Source: Rhizobium etli_C (GTDB taxonomy: Bacteria > Pseudomonadota > Alphaproteobacteria > Rhizobiales > Rhizobiaceae). From it: a stretch of 64,000 nucleotides of DNA. The notes below the pieces were generated by a model. It ran no database searches and was not told where the DNA came from. It worked only from the letters and a program-made list of their open reading frames with translations. Below, piece by piece: positions 17,402-26,261 of this stretch. The stretch is taken from the NCBI RefSeq assembly GCF_014198605.1, contig NZ_JACIHU010000005.1; one strand, written 5' to 3'. Within the stretch, counting starts at the first letter, position 1, and each line of letters starts with the position of its first letter. A program made the translations under genes and the position numbers.

Positions 17402-18322
17402 ATGGGCGTTTGGATCGACACGGACATGGGCTTCGACGACATCGCCGCGATTTTAGTGGTGAGACAGTCGGAATATGAGATCGACGGCGTCTCGCTGGTC
17501 TTCGGCAATGCGCCACTGCCGCAAGTCAGAATAAATGCTGCCGGCGCCGCCAGTGCCTTCGGCTGGACGTTCCCCATTCATACCGGCCGCACCATGCCGG
17601 TTCTCGGCACGCTCGAAACCGCTCAGGCGGTCCTCGGAAAAACCGGCATCCCGACATCAGGCAAGGGCCTGCCGGAGGCGCCTGCGCTTGCCGAAAGCGA
17701 TGCCTTCGCCGCGCTCTGCCGCTGGCTGGAAGGCCAGGGCCGGCACCGCATCCTGGCGCTCGGGCCGCTCACCAATATCGCCGCCGTGGCGCTCGCCCGC
17801 CCCGATCTCGCCACCCGCATCGACGACCTCGTCTGGATGGGCGGCGGCGTCACATCAGGTAACCACACGGCGTCTGCCGAATTCAACGCGCTTGCCGATC
17901 CCGAGGCGCTTGCGATCGTCATCGCCCATGGCCTGCCGCTGCGCATGGTCGATCTCGACCTTTGCCGCAAGGTGCTGGCAACGCCGGAGGATGCCGAGCC
18001 GGTGCGCCATGCCGGCGGCGCCAATGCCGAACTGATCGCCGATATGTTTTCCGGTTATATCGGCATCGGCACCAGCCGCGGCCGCCCGGGAATGGCAATC
18101 TACGATCCATCCGCAGCCGTCGCCTTCATCGCCACTGACATCGTCAGCTTCCAACCCGCGCGAATCGACGTCGAACTTCAGGGCGCCCTCACCCGTGGCC
18201 GCACCGTCGTCGAGACTCGTGCCACGCATGCGACCTTCAACGCCCAATTCGCGGCCGACATCGATGCCGATAGGGCGCGCGCCATCATTCTCGCCGCCCT
18301 GGTCAACGAGGCCCGCAAATGA
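17402..18322 (+). CDS. Inosine/uridine-preferring nucleoside hydrolase family enzyme
   Basis: The 306-residue enzyme should split a ribonucleoside into base and ribose. The Ca-binding N-terminal motif reads DTDMGFDD (family consensus DTDPGxDD), with the usual Pro replaced by Met. Later motifs are LALGPLTNIA, WMGGGVTSGNHTASAEFNAL with DPEA, and a YDPSAA segment where many members have HDP. These changes suggest an unusual substrate preference rather than loss of function, since the acidic metal ligands remain. Its stop overlaps the adenine deaminase start (ATGA). Confidence 0.9.
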   Translation: MGVWIDTDMGFDDIAAILVVRQSEYEIDGVSLVFGNAPLPQVRINAAGAASAFGWTFPIHTGRTMPVLGTLETAQAVLGKTGIPTSGKGLPEAPALAESDAFAALCRWLEGQGRHRILALGPLTNIAAVALARPDLATRIDDLVWMGGGVTSGNHTASAEFNALADPEALAIVIAHGLPLRMVDLDLCRKVLATPEDAEPVRHAGGANAELIADMFSGYIGIGTSRGRPGMAIYDPSAAVAFIATDIVSFQPARIDVELQGALTRGRTVVETRATHATFNAQFAADIDADRARAIILAALVNEARK

Positions 18323-20106
18323 ACGCCACCCCTCGCCAGGAACCCGTCGATCTCAACGATCCCGCTTTGCGCGCCCGCGCCGTTGCGGCTGCGCGCGGCA
18401 ATGCCCCTTTCGACGTGCTAATCGCCGGCGGCCGGTTGCTTGATGCAGTGACCGGCCTGATCCGGGAGGCCGATATCGGTCTCGTCGGCGCGCTGATCGC
18501 CAGCGTCCATGCCCCGGCAAGCCGCACGGATGCCGTAGAGATTGTCGATGCGACAGGCAGCATCGTGACGCCGGGCCTGATCGACACGCACATGCATGTC
18601 GAAAGTTCGATGGTGACTCCCGCCGAATATGCGAGCGCCGTGCTGCCGCGCGGCGTCACCACGGTCGTCTGGGATCCGCATGAATTCGGCAATGTCCACG
18701 GCCTCGACGGTGTGCGCTGGGCGATCGAGGCCGCACGCGCGCTGCCCCTGCGCATGATCCTGCTTGCCCCCTCCTGCGTGCCGTCGGCACCCGGCCTGGA
18801 AATTGCCGGCGCGAATTTCGATGCCGCTGTCATTGCCGAGATGCTGCGCTCTTCGGCCGTCGGCGGCGTTGCCGAAGTCATGAACATGCGCGGCGTCCTC
18901 GATGGCGATCCCCGGATGAGCGCCATCGTCAATGCCGGCCTTGCCTCCGGCAAGCTCGTCTGCGGCCACGCCCGCGGGCTCGAGGGCATCGATCTTAACG
19001 CTTTCATGGCGGCTGGCGTCACCTCCGATCACGAACTCACCTCCGGCGCCGATCTCGCCGCCAAGCTTGCCGCCGGCCTGACAATCGAACTGCGCGGGTC
19101 GCACGACCATCTGCTGCAAGAATTCGTCGAGGTGCTGAACGATCTCGGCCACCTGCCGCCCACCGTCACGCTCTGCACCGACGATGTTTTCCCCGATGAA
19201 CTCTACGAAAGCGGCGGCCTCGATGATGTCGCCCGCCGGCTGGTGCGTTACGGCATGAAGCCGGAATGGGCGATCCGCGCCGCAACCTTCAATGCGGCAC
19301 AGCGGCTGAAGCGCTCCGATCTCGGCCTTGTCGCCGCCGGCCGCCGCGCCGATCTTGTGCTTTTCGACGATCTCAAGGAATTTCGGGCGCGGCTGGTCAT
19401 CTCAGGCGGCTGCATCGTCGCCCGCAACGGCAGCATGGAGGCGGCCGTCCAGCGGCTTGATACGGCACCGCTTGAAAATTCGGTGAAGCTCCCGCCACTC
19501 GTCGAAAATGACTTCCTCATTCCATCCGAAGGCGCGCGCGTCCGCGTCGCCACCATCGACCGCCCGCGCTTCACCCAATGGGGCGAGGCCGAAACGGAGG
19601 TCCGGGACGGCTTCGTCGTGCCGCCGGCCGGCAGCGCCATGATCGCCGTCGCCCACCGCCACGGCAAGGCCGACGGCGTCCCGCGCATCGGCTTCCTCAC
19701 CGGCTGGGGCGAATGGCGCGGCGCCTTCTGCACCACCGTGTCGCATGACAGTCACAACCTCACCGTCTTCGGCGGCAATGCGCGCGACATGGCGCTCGCC
19801 GCCAACGCCGTCATATCAGCCGGCGGCGGCATGGCGGTCGCAAGGGACGGCAAGATCGACGCGATCCTGTCACTGCCGCTCTCCGGCCTGGTGACTGACG
19901 CCTCGCTGAAGAACACCGCTTCGGCCTTCGCCGGCATTCGCAAGGCCATGGACAAGATCGTCGACTGGAAACCGCCCTATCGGGTCTTCAAAGCCTGCTT
20001 CGGCGCAACGCTGGCCTGCAATGCCGGCCCGCACCAGACCGATCGGGGGATTGCCGATGTCGTGACGGGAAACGTGCTGGAAAGCCCGGTGCTGGAGGTT
20101 TTGTAG
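18319..20106 (+). CDS. ade: Adenine deaminase
   Basis: The 595-residue amidohydrolase converts adenine to hypoxanthine and ammonia. The metal-binding motif is GLIDTHMHVESSMVTP, then TTVVWDPHEFGNVHG, CGHARGLEG and TSDHELTSGADL, all typical of bacterial Ade. The C-terminal half has the family segment SHDSHNLTVFGGN. Length matches the family (about 550-600). Coming straight after a nucleoside hydrolase, it would remove the amino group from adenine released from adenosine, so the operon supplies ribose, hypoxanthine and nitrogen. Confidence 0.93.
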   Translation: MNATPRQEPVDLNDPALRARAVAAARGNAPFDVLIAGGRLLDAVTGLIREADIGLVGALIASVHAPASRTDAVEIVDATGSIVTPGLIDTHMHVESSMVTPAEYASAVLPRGVTTVVWDPHEFGNVHGLDGVRWAIEAARALPLRMILLAPSCVPSAPGLEIAGANFDAAVIAEMLRSSAVGGVAEVMNMRGVLDGDPRMSAIVNAGLASGKLVCGHARGLEGIDLNAFMAAGVTSDHELTSGADLAAKLAAGLTIELRGSHDHLLQEFVEVLNDLGHLPPTVTLCTDDVFPDELYESGGLDDVARRLVRYGMKPEWAIRAATFNAAQRLKRSDLGLVAAGRRADLVLFDDLKEFRARLVISGGCIVARNGSMEAAVQRLDTAPLENSVKLPPLVENDFLIPSEGARVRVATIDRPRFTQWGEAETEVRDGFVVPPAGSAMIAVAHRHGKADGVPRIGFLTGWGEWRGAFCTTVSHDSHNLTVFGGNARDMALAANAVISAGGGMAVARDGKIDAILSLPLSGLVTDASLKNTASAFAGIRKAMDKIVDWKPPYRVFKACFGATLACNAGPHQTDRGIADVVTGNVLESPVLEVL

Positions 20107-20136
20107 GACCTGTTGAAACAGCGAGGTTCGTGCCGG

Positions 20137-20257
20137 GCGGCCCCCTCATCCGCCCTACGGGCACCTTCTCCCCAAGGGGAGAAGAGGAATCGAGGCGCCG
20201 CGGCATGTCTCTTCTCCCCTCGGGGAGAAGGTGCCGGCAGGCGGATGAGGGGGCCGC
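20137..20257. repeat. RIME-like palindromic repeat between convergent genes
   Basis: Perfect 18-base outer arms (GCGGCCCCCTCATCCGCC and its complement) enclose inner hairpins built from CACCTTCTCCCC-type segments. The element fills the gap between ade and the oppositely oriented amidohydrolase, ending ten bases from the latter's stop. It resembles the Rhizobium-specific intergenic mosaic elements (RIME) and may serve as a two-way terminator. Confidence 0.8.
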
Positions 20258-20266
20258 AAACGCGGC

Positions 20267-21436
20267 CTAAACCTTCAACTCCCGCTCCACCAACGCCACC
20301 CAATAAGCCGCGCCATAGCCAAGCGCCTCATCATTGAAATCATAAGCCGTATTGTGATGCAGCGCTCCATCCGCCGCCGGCCCGTTGCCGAGCCAGGCAT
20401 AACAGCCCGGCGCGTTCTGCGCGAAGAAGGCAAAGTCGTCGCCCGCCGTGGACGGCGGGAAGCTTGTGCGCACTTTTTCACCAAAGACCATCCCGGCAGC
20501 AGCAAGCGCCCGCGTCGTCACGTCCCGGTCATTGATCACCGGCGGAATGCGTCGCTCGAAGTGATAGTCGACCGATACGCCGTACATGGCAGCCGTTCCG
20601 CTGGCCAGCCGGCCGATCTCTGTCGCCAGCTGGTCACGCACCTCAGGCGAATAGGCGCGGGCCGTTCCGCCGATCTCGACCACGTCGGGAATGACGTTCA
20701 GCGCCTTGGGATCACCCGCCTGCAGGAAGCAGGCGCTGACAACGGCCGGCTGCAGCGGATCGACGACGCGTCCGACAATCGTCTGCAGCGATGACAGGAA
20801 GGTGCCGGCCGCCGTAATCGGATCGCGGCCGAGATGCGGCTTGGCGCCGTGCGTGCCGATTCCGCGAAAGGTGATGCGCCAGCTGTCGGAAGAGGCGAGC
20901 TGCGGCCCCTCGACCACGGCGATCTCATCGATTGCGAGTCCCGGCATATTGTGCAGCCCATAAACGGCGTCGCAAGGGAAAAGCCTGAAAAGCCCTTCGT
21001 CCACCATGCGCTTGGCGCCGCCGCGCCCCTCTTCAGCCGGCTGGAAAATGAAATGCACCGTGCCGGAAAAACCCCGTGTCGCCGCAAGATGCCGTGCCGC
21101 GCCGAGAAGCATCGCCGTATGGCCGTCATGACCGCAGGCATGCATCCTGCCAGGCACCGTCGACTTGTAAGGCCGCTCCGCCGCCTCGGGCATGGCGAGC
21201 GCGTCCATGTCAGCCCTGAGGCCGATGCGGCGGGTGCCATTGCCGACCTGCAGCGTGCCGACCACGCCGGTGCCGCCAAGGCCGCGATGCACGGCAATAC
21301 CGGCTTCCTCCAGCAGCCTCGCGACGATGCCGGCGGTGCGCTCCTCCTCGAAGCCGAGCTCGGGATGGGCATGCAGGTCATGTCGCAGGGCGGTGAGGAA
21401 CGGCAGATCGTCCTTGATCCGGGCGGGGATGCTCAT
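20267..21436 (-). CDS. M20 family amidohydrolase (hippurate hydrolase-like)
   Basis: The 389-residue metallo-amidohydrolase has the M20D motifs GLRADMDALAMPE, MHACGHDGHTAM (metal-binding Cys101 and His103 region) and FIFQPAEEGRGGA. Relatives remove acyl groups from amino acids (hippurate, N-acetyl or indole-acetyl conjugates). It follows the TctCBA transporter on the same strand, 107 bases behind tctA, so it may act on the compound that system imports, although a separate promoter is possible. Confidence 0.9.
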   Translation of the reverse strand: MSIPARIKDDLPFLTALRHDLHAHPELGFEEERTAGIVARLLEEAGIAVHRGLGGTGVVGTLQVGNGTRRIGLRADMDALAMPEAAERPYKSTVPGRMHACGHDGHTAMLLGAARHLAATRGFSGTVHFIFQPAEEGRGGAKRMVDEGLFRLFPCDAVYGLHNMPGLAIDEIAVVEGPQLASSDSWRITFRGIGTHGAKPHLGRDPITAAGTFLSSLQTIVGRVVDPLQPAVVSACFLQAGDPKALNVIPDVVEIGGTARAYSPEVRDQLATEIGRLASGTAAMYGVSVDYHFERRIPPVINDRDVTTRALAAAGMVFGEKVRTSFPPSTAGDDFAFFAQNAPGCYAWLGNGPAADGALHHNTAYDFNDEALGYGAAYWVALVERELKV

Positions 21437-21543
21437 CGGGCAATGCTCCTGGGGCCTGGATACCCTGTCAAGCGAACGGGCGCCCAGCCGGCGCCCGCGT
21501 CAGATCATTTCTTGTTTATCAAACGGATCGCAAGTTCAACCCC

Positions 21544-23049
21544 TCAGGCTTCCTCGACGAACACCTCCTCGCGCTTCTTCTTGACGCTCGGCAGGAAGAC
21601 GACGATCAGCACGGCGACCGCGATCGCCAGAAGCGTGGCGCTGATCGGCCGGGTGACGAAGGTGGTCGGATCGCCGCGCGACAGGATCATGGCGCGTCTG
21701 AGGTTCTCTTCCAGAAGCGGCCCAAGCACGAAACCGAGCAGGAGCGGCGCCGGCTCGCAGCGAAGTTTTGCCAGCACATAGCCGATGAAGCCGAAGAAGG
21801 CGACGGCATAGAGGTCGTAGACATTGGCGTTGACGCTGTAGACCCCGATCGAGCAGAAGGCCATGATGATCGGGAAGAGCACGTAATAGGGCACGGTCAG
21901 AAGCTTCACCCAGAGCCCGATCAGCGGCAGGTTCAGGATCACGAGCATCAGATTGCCGATCCACATCGAGGCGATGATACCCCAGAACAGCGCCGGCTGC
22001 TCGGTGGCGACATTCGGTCCCGGCACGATGCCCTGGATGATCATCGCGCCGATCATCAGCGCCATGACGGGATTGGCCGGAATGCCGAGCGTCAGCAGCG
22101 GAATGAACGAAGTCTGCGCCCCGGCATTGTTGGCCGATTCCGGACCCGCCACGCCGGCGACCGCGCCCTTACCGAATTCCTGCGGCGTCTTCGACAGGCG
22201 TTTTTCCACCGTATAGGAGGCGAAGGAGGCAAGGATCGCGCCACCACCCGGCAGGATGCCGAGCGCCGAGCCGATCGCCGTGCCGCGAATGACCGGCGCG
22301 ATCATTTCCTTGAATTCCTGGCGTGAGGGTAAAAGACCCGAAACCTTGGCCATCAGCACCGTGCGGGTCGACTCGCCTTCGAGATTGCGCAGGATCTCCG
22401 CCACGCCGAAGACCCCGACGGCGAGCGCCACGAAGTTCAGCCCGTCGGCATATTCGCGGATGCCAAGCGTGAAGCGCGGCGTGCCGGTGTAGATATCGGT
22501 TCCGACGAGGCCGAGCAGCAGCCCAAGCGCCACCATCGCCAAGGCCTTGACGACCGAGCCGTGCGCCAGAGCGATCGAGGAGACGAGACCGACGATCATC
22601 AGCGAGAAATATTCCGCCGCACCGAATTGCAGCGCGATGTCGGTCAGCGGCGGTGCGAAGATCGCAACGAGAAAGGTCGAGACCGTGCCGGCGAAGAATG
22701 AGCCGAGCGCGGCGATCGCCAATGCCGCCCCCGCCCTGCCCTTGCGGGCCATCTGATAGCCGTCGATCGCGGTGACGGCGGAAGAGGATTCGCCCGGCAT
22801 ATTGATGAGGATCGCCGTCGTCGAGCCGCCATATTGCGCGCCGTAATAGATGCCGGCGAGCATGATGAGCGAAGAGACCGGCTCGAGCTGAAAGGTAATC
22901 GGCAGAAGCATGGCGATCGTCGCCGTGGCGCCGATGCCGGGCAGTACGCCGATCAGCGTGCCGAGCAGCACGCCAATCAGGCAGAAGAGAAGATTGTCGA
23001 GGGTTGCCGCGGTGGCAAAGCCGAGTGCGAGATTGCTGAAGAGATCCAC
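21544..23049 (-). CDS. tctA: Tripartite tricarboxylate transporter large permease, TctA family
   Basis: The 501-residue membrane protein has the TctA hallmarks: the early GVLPGIGATATIAMLLP glycine-rich motif, YYGAQYGGSTTAILINMPG, and a second repeat with GILPGGGAILASF. About twelve membrane helices are expected. It is the channel of a sodium- or proton-driven transporter using the extracytoplasmic binding protein TctC. Nine bases separate it from tctB. The substrate may be citrate or another carboxylate. Confidence 0.94.
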   Translation of the reverse strand: MDLFSNLALGFATAATLDNLLFCLIGVLLGTLIGVLPGIGATATIAMLLPITFQLEPVSSLIMLAGIYYGAQYGGSTTAILINMPGESSSAVTAIDGYQMARKGRAGAALAIAALGSFFAGTVSTFLVAIFAPPLTDIALQFGAAEYFSLMIVGLVSSIALAHGSVVKALAMVALGLLLGLVGTDIYTGTPRFTLGIREYADGLNFVALAVGVFGVAEILRNLEGESTRTVLMAKVSGLLPSRQEFKEMIAPVIRGTAIGSALGILPGGGAILASFASYTVEKRLSKTPQEFGKGAVAGVAGPESANNAGAQTSFIPLLTLGIPANPVMALMIGAMIIQGIVPGPNVATEQPALFWGIIASMWIGNLMLVILNLPLIGLWVKLLTVPYYVLFPIIMAFCSIGVYSVNANVYDLYAVAFFGFIGYVLAKLRCEPAPLLLGFVLGPLLEENLRRAMILSRGDPTTFVTRPISATLLAIAVAVLIVVFLPSVKKKREEVFVEEA

Positions 23050-23058
23050 CGTCGCCTC

Positions 23059-23520
23059 CTAGAACCGGACCCAGGGGCCGAAACGCTCGAACGGCAGCCC
23101 GAGCCCATAACTGAAGACGGCGACCGAAAAGATCGTCAACAGCAGCGACAGAATGATCGCAAACACCACGTTCATCTTGCGCGACGCGAAGCAGGCGATG
23201 AAGGCGGTGAAGAACAGCGCCGGTGCAAATCCGAGCCCGCGCACGGTCAGCCCGAAGAAGACGGGAGCCGGCAGGATGAACAGCATGCCGCGCCAGGCGA
23301 AGACGTCGACCGGCTCACCTTCGACACGCAGCGCCTGAATGAAGATGATCGCGCCGAGCAGCACGAGCACGCAGGCCAGCACCAGCGGAAAATAACCCGG
23401 CCCCATGCGCAATGCCGTGCCGAGGTCGAGCGAAAGCGACTGGAAGGCGAAGAAGGCGCCGGTGGCGACGAAAAGCGCGCCGCAGATCGCATTGGTGGTA
23501 TCGAAACTGATGGATTTCAT
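23059..23520 (-). CDS. tctB: Tripartite tricarboxylate transporter small permease, TctB family
   Basis: This 153-residue protein has four predicted membrane helices and the TctB layout (first helix AICGALFVATGAFFAFQSL, glycine-rich GTALRMGPGYFPLVLACVL). GGAG eight bases before the ATG at 23520 supports this start over a longer frame. It forms the membrane complex with TctA. The gap upstream to tctC holds a palindromic repeat, which could lower expression of tctBA relative to the binding protein. Confidence 0.9.
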   Translation of the reverse strand: MKSISFDTTNAICGALFVATGAFFAFQSLSLDLGTALRMGPGYFPLVLACVLVLLGAIIFIQALRVEGEPVDVFAWRGMLFILPAPVFFGLTVRGLGFAPALFFTAFIACFASRKMNVVFAIILSLLLTIFSVAVFSYGLGLPFERFGPWVRF

Positions 23521-23571
23521 GGTGTCTCCTGGAGTTGGAGATGGTTGACGTGATGCCGTCACAAAGGAGCT

Positions 23572-23707
23572 AGCCCCTCATCCGCCTGCTGGCACCTTCT
23601 CCCCGTAACGGGCAGAAGGGAACACACCGCAACTTCTCCGTTCCCGCCACGTCTCGCATGGCATGTCCCCTCTCCCCGCAAGCGGGAGAGGGTTAGGGTG
23701 AGGGGCT
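23572..23707. repeat. Mosaic palindromic repeat inside the tct operon
   Basis: The left part (CCCCTCATCCGCC, then GGCACCTTCTCCCC) matches the left part of the repeat at 20137. The right part (hairpin CTCTCCCCGC / GCGGGAGAG followed by GGTTAGGGTGAGGGG) is of another type. Only short outer ends (AGCCCCTCA / TGAGGGGCT) pair. Such mixed composition is what RIME-like mosaic elements show. It lies between tctC and tctB. Confidence 0.75.
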
Positions 23708-23736
23708 CGCGCAGCATGTCTGGACGAGGATAATCC

Positions 23737-24720
23737 TCAGTCGGCATATTCGCCAGCAGCTTCGATCACCGGCTTCCAGCGGGCGATCTCGCCTTCGAGC
23801 TTGGCCTTCAACGCAGCTGGCGTCGCATCGGCATCGGAGGACGGCGTCGTGCCCAGTTCGGCGAAGCGGGCGCCGACATTCGGATCCTTAAGCGCGATCT
23901 GCAGCGACTTCGACAGCCGTTCGTTGATCTCGGCCGGTGTGCCCTTCGGGGTATAGATGCCGTGCCAGATACCGACTTCGAAGCCCGACAGGCCGGCTTC
24001 GACCGCCGTCGGAATGTCCTTCATCACGTCGAGGCGCTTCGGCGAGGTCACGGCATAGGCCTTGATTGTGCCGCCCGTTATTTGCTTCGTCGTGTTGGTC
24101 GTCTGGTCGCACATGATATCGACCTGGCCGCCGAGAAGATCGGTCATCGCAGGACCGGTGCCCTTGTAGGGAACGGTCGTCAGCTGGGTCTGGATGGCGC
24201 TCATGAACATCATGCCGCAGAGATGCGAAGCGGCGCCGATGCCGGCATTGGCGACCGTCACCTTGTCCTTGTTGGCCTTGACGTAGTCGATCAAGCCCTT
24301 GAGGTCGGCCGGCTCGAAGTCCTTGCGGGCGACGATCGTCATCGGCACCTCGGTGACGAGGCCGACATACTCGAAGGCGCCGAGCGTGTCATAGGCGAGC
24401 TTGCGGTAGAGCGTGGCGCTGGTCGCCATGCCGATATGGTGCAGGAGGATGGTGTATCCATCGGGATCGGCGTTCGCCACCCGGCCGGCGCCGAGCGTGC
24501 CGCCGGCGCCGCCGACGTTCTCCACGACGATCTGCTGGCCGAGATCCTTCGACATGGATTCGGCGACGAGGCGTGCGACGGTATCGGTCGGGCCACCGGC
24601 CGCGAAGGGGACGACCATGGTGATGGTGCGCTCGGGATAGGTCTGCGCCGAAGCGGCGCCGGCGAGAAGAGAGACCGCGGCAGCAGCGGTCAGGCCGAGC
24701 ATGGCCTTCAGGATTTTCAT
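23737..24720 (-). CDS. tctC: Tripartite tricarboxylate transporter binding protein, TctC (Bug) family
   Basis: The 327-residue secreted protein has a Sec signal (MKILKAMLGLTAAAAVSLLAGAASA) and the Bug-family start YPERTITMVVPFAAGGPTD, the phosphate/carboxylate pocket loop. GNGAT-type positions are replaced by IGMATSATLYRKL, as in other members. It captures the ligand in the periplasm for TctAB. It is the first transporter gene, preceded by a two-component pair on the same strand. Its ligand is unknown. Confidence 0.92.
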   Translation of the reverse strand: MKILKAMLGLTAAAAVSLLAGAASAQTYPERTITMVVPFAAGGPTDTVARLVAESMSKDLGQQIVVENVGGAGGTLGAGRVANADPDGYTILLHHIGMATSATLYRKLAYDTLGAFEYVGLVTEVPMTIVARKDFEPADLKGLIDYVKANKDKVTVANAGIGAASHLCGMMFMSAIQTQLTTVPYKGTGPAMTDLLGGQVDIMCDQTTNTTKQITGGTIKAYAVTSPKRLDVMKDIPTAVEAGLSGFEVGIWHGIYTPKGTPAEINERLSKSLQIALKDPNVGARFAELGTTPSSDADATPAALKAKLEGEIARWKPVIEAAGEYAD

Positions 24721-24888
24721 CGTTTCCTCCCTGATGAAACAAGCAAAGCCGCCGGCACATCCTCCGCACCGGCGATGTCCCTATTTGCCGCCCGTAAAAA
24801 TCGAGCCGCAATCACCGCTGCCGCCTCGACAAGATGATTCTATGACAGTGCAGTGCAGCATGGGTCGATTCGGAAACAAACGGCTGTT

Positions 24889-24914
24889 GCGATGGGTGGA
24901 AATCCACCCATCGC
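24889..24914 (-). terminator. 26-base palindrome after the response regulator gene
   Basis: Perfect 12-base arms GCGATGGGTGGA / TCCACCCATCGC flank AA. It begins 12 bases after the stop of the response regulator gene. On the minus strand no T run follows, so it may end or attenuate transcription. It could also be a binding site for a dimeric regulator of tctC, which starts 170 bases further on. Confidence 0.5.
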
Positions 24915-24926
24915 CATGCTGCAGGA

Positions 24927-26261
24927 TCAGCCGTCGGTAAACAGCATCCGCTTGTCGAGGCCGTATTTCTGCATCTTTTCGTAGAGGGTCTTGCGGGAAA
25001 TGCCGAGCGATTCATAGACCGGCCGGAGGCTGCCGCCATGCGCGACCAATGCGCTGGCGATGACGCCCCGCTCGAATTCGGCCACGCGTTCGGCAAGGCC
25101 GGTCGCCTCCTCGGCCTGCCGCCCGCCATTGTCGAGACCAAGGACCAGACGGTCGGCGGCGTTCCTCAATTCGCGGACATTGCCGGGCCAGTCGCGCTGG
25201 GCAATGTCGGAGATCACCTCCGGCGGCACGGTGAGCTCGTCGCGGCCGTAGCGGGCGGCGGCCTCCCGCACCAGCTGCAGGAAAAGCAGCGGAACGTCCG
25301 CCCGCCGCTGCGACAGCGACGGCACGTGCAGCGTCGCGACGTTCAGTCGGTAGAGCAGATCGGCGCGAAAGCGGCCGGCTGCCACCTCCGCCTCGAGATC
25401 GACCTTGCTCGTCGCGATGAATCGGACGTCGAGCGGCACGATCTCGTTCGATCCAAGCCTGGAAATCACCCGCTCCTGCAGCACCCGCAGGAACTTCGCC
25501 TGCAGGTCGAAGGGCATGGAGCCGATCTCGTCGAGCAGGATGGTGCCGCCGCGCCCGTGCTCGAATTTTCCGTAACGCGGCCTGACCGCTCCCGGAAAGG
25601 CGCCGGGCTCGTGACCGAAAAGCTCGCTTTCGATGAGGTTTGCCGGCAGCGCGGCGCAATTGATCGCAATGAACGGCCGACTTGCCCGGGCACTGATGTC
25701 GTGAAGCGCGCGGGCCACCACTTCCTTGCCGGCCCCGGTCTCGCCGACAATAAGCGTATCGGCATCGCTCGCCCCGATCGCACGGATGCGGTAGCGCAGA
25801 TCCACCATCACCTGCGTGCGTCCCGGCAGCCGCGCCTCGATATCGTCGCGTTTGCCGGCGACCGCCTTCAGCAGCCGGTTTTCGAGCACGAGGCCGCGTC
25901 GCTCCATCGCCCGGCGAATGACGCCGGCAAGCATCTCCACCGTGAACGGCTTCTCGATGAAATCATAGGCGCCCTCCCGCATCGCCTTCACAGCGAGCTG
26001 CACATCGCCATGGCCGGTGACGAGAATGACCGGCACCTCCGGATCGACCTCGCGGATCTTCTGCATCAGCGTCATACCGTCGATACCGGGCATGCGGATA
26101 TCGCTGACGACGACGCCGGGAAAGCTGTAGCCGATCAGCTCGAGCACATGATCGCCATTCGAAAAGGTCTCGACGCTGAAGCCGGAGAGCTCCAGCGCCT
26201 GCGCCGTCGACCGGCGCAGCTCCTCCTCGTCGTCAACAAGCAGAATCTTCGCTTCGTTCAT
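24927..26261 (-). CDS. Sigma-54-dependent response regulator, DctD-like
   Basis: The 444-residue NtrC-family activator has a receiver domain (1-120, phosphoacceptor Asp54), an AAA+ domain (about 148-375, Walker A GETGAGKE at 173-180, Walker B ILLDEIG) and a C-terminal Fis-type helix-turn-helix. The loop that contacts sigma-54 reads GAFPGA (220-225) instead of GAFTGA. It overlaps the kinase gene by four bases and precedes tctCBA, so it probably controls that transporter. I found no clear -24/-12 promoter ahead of tctC. Confidence 0.93.
   Translation of the reverse strand: MNEAKILLVDDEEELRRSTAQALELSGFSVETFSNGDHVLELIGYSFPGVVVSDIRMPGIDGMTLMQKIREVDPEVPVILVTGHGDVQLAVKAMREGAYDFIEKPFTVEMLAGVIRRAMERRGLVLENRLLKAVAGKRDDIEARLPGRTQVMVDLRYRIRAIGASDADTLIVGETGAGKEVVARALHDISARASRPFIAINCAALPANLIESELFGHEPGAFPGAVRPRYGKFEHGRGGTILLDEIGSMPFDLQAKFLRVLQERVISRLGSNEIVPLDVRFIATSKVDLEAEVAAGRFRADLLYRLNVATLHVPSLSQRRADVPLLFLQLVREAAARYGRDELTVPPEVISDIAQRDWPGNVRELRNAADRLVLGLDNGGRQAEEATGLAERVAEFERGVIASALVAHGGSLRPVYESLGISRKTLYEKMQKYGLDKRMLFTDG

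Noticed and set aside
24721..24926. Search for a sigma-54 (-24/-12) promoter ahead of tctC
   Set aside because: No GG-N10-GC pair with acceptable flanks was found on the minus strand.
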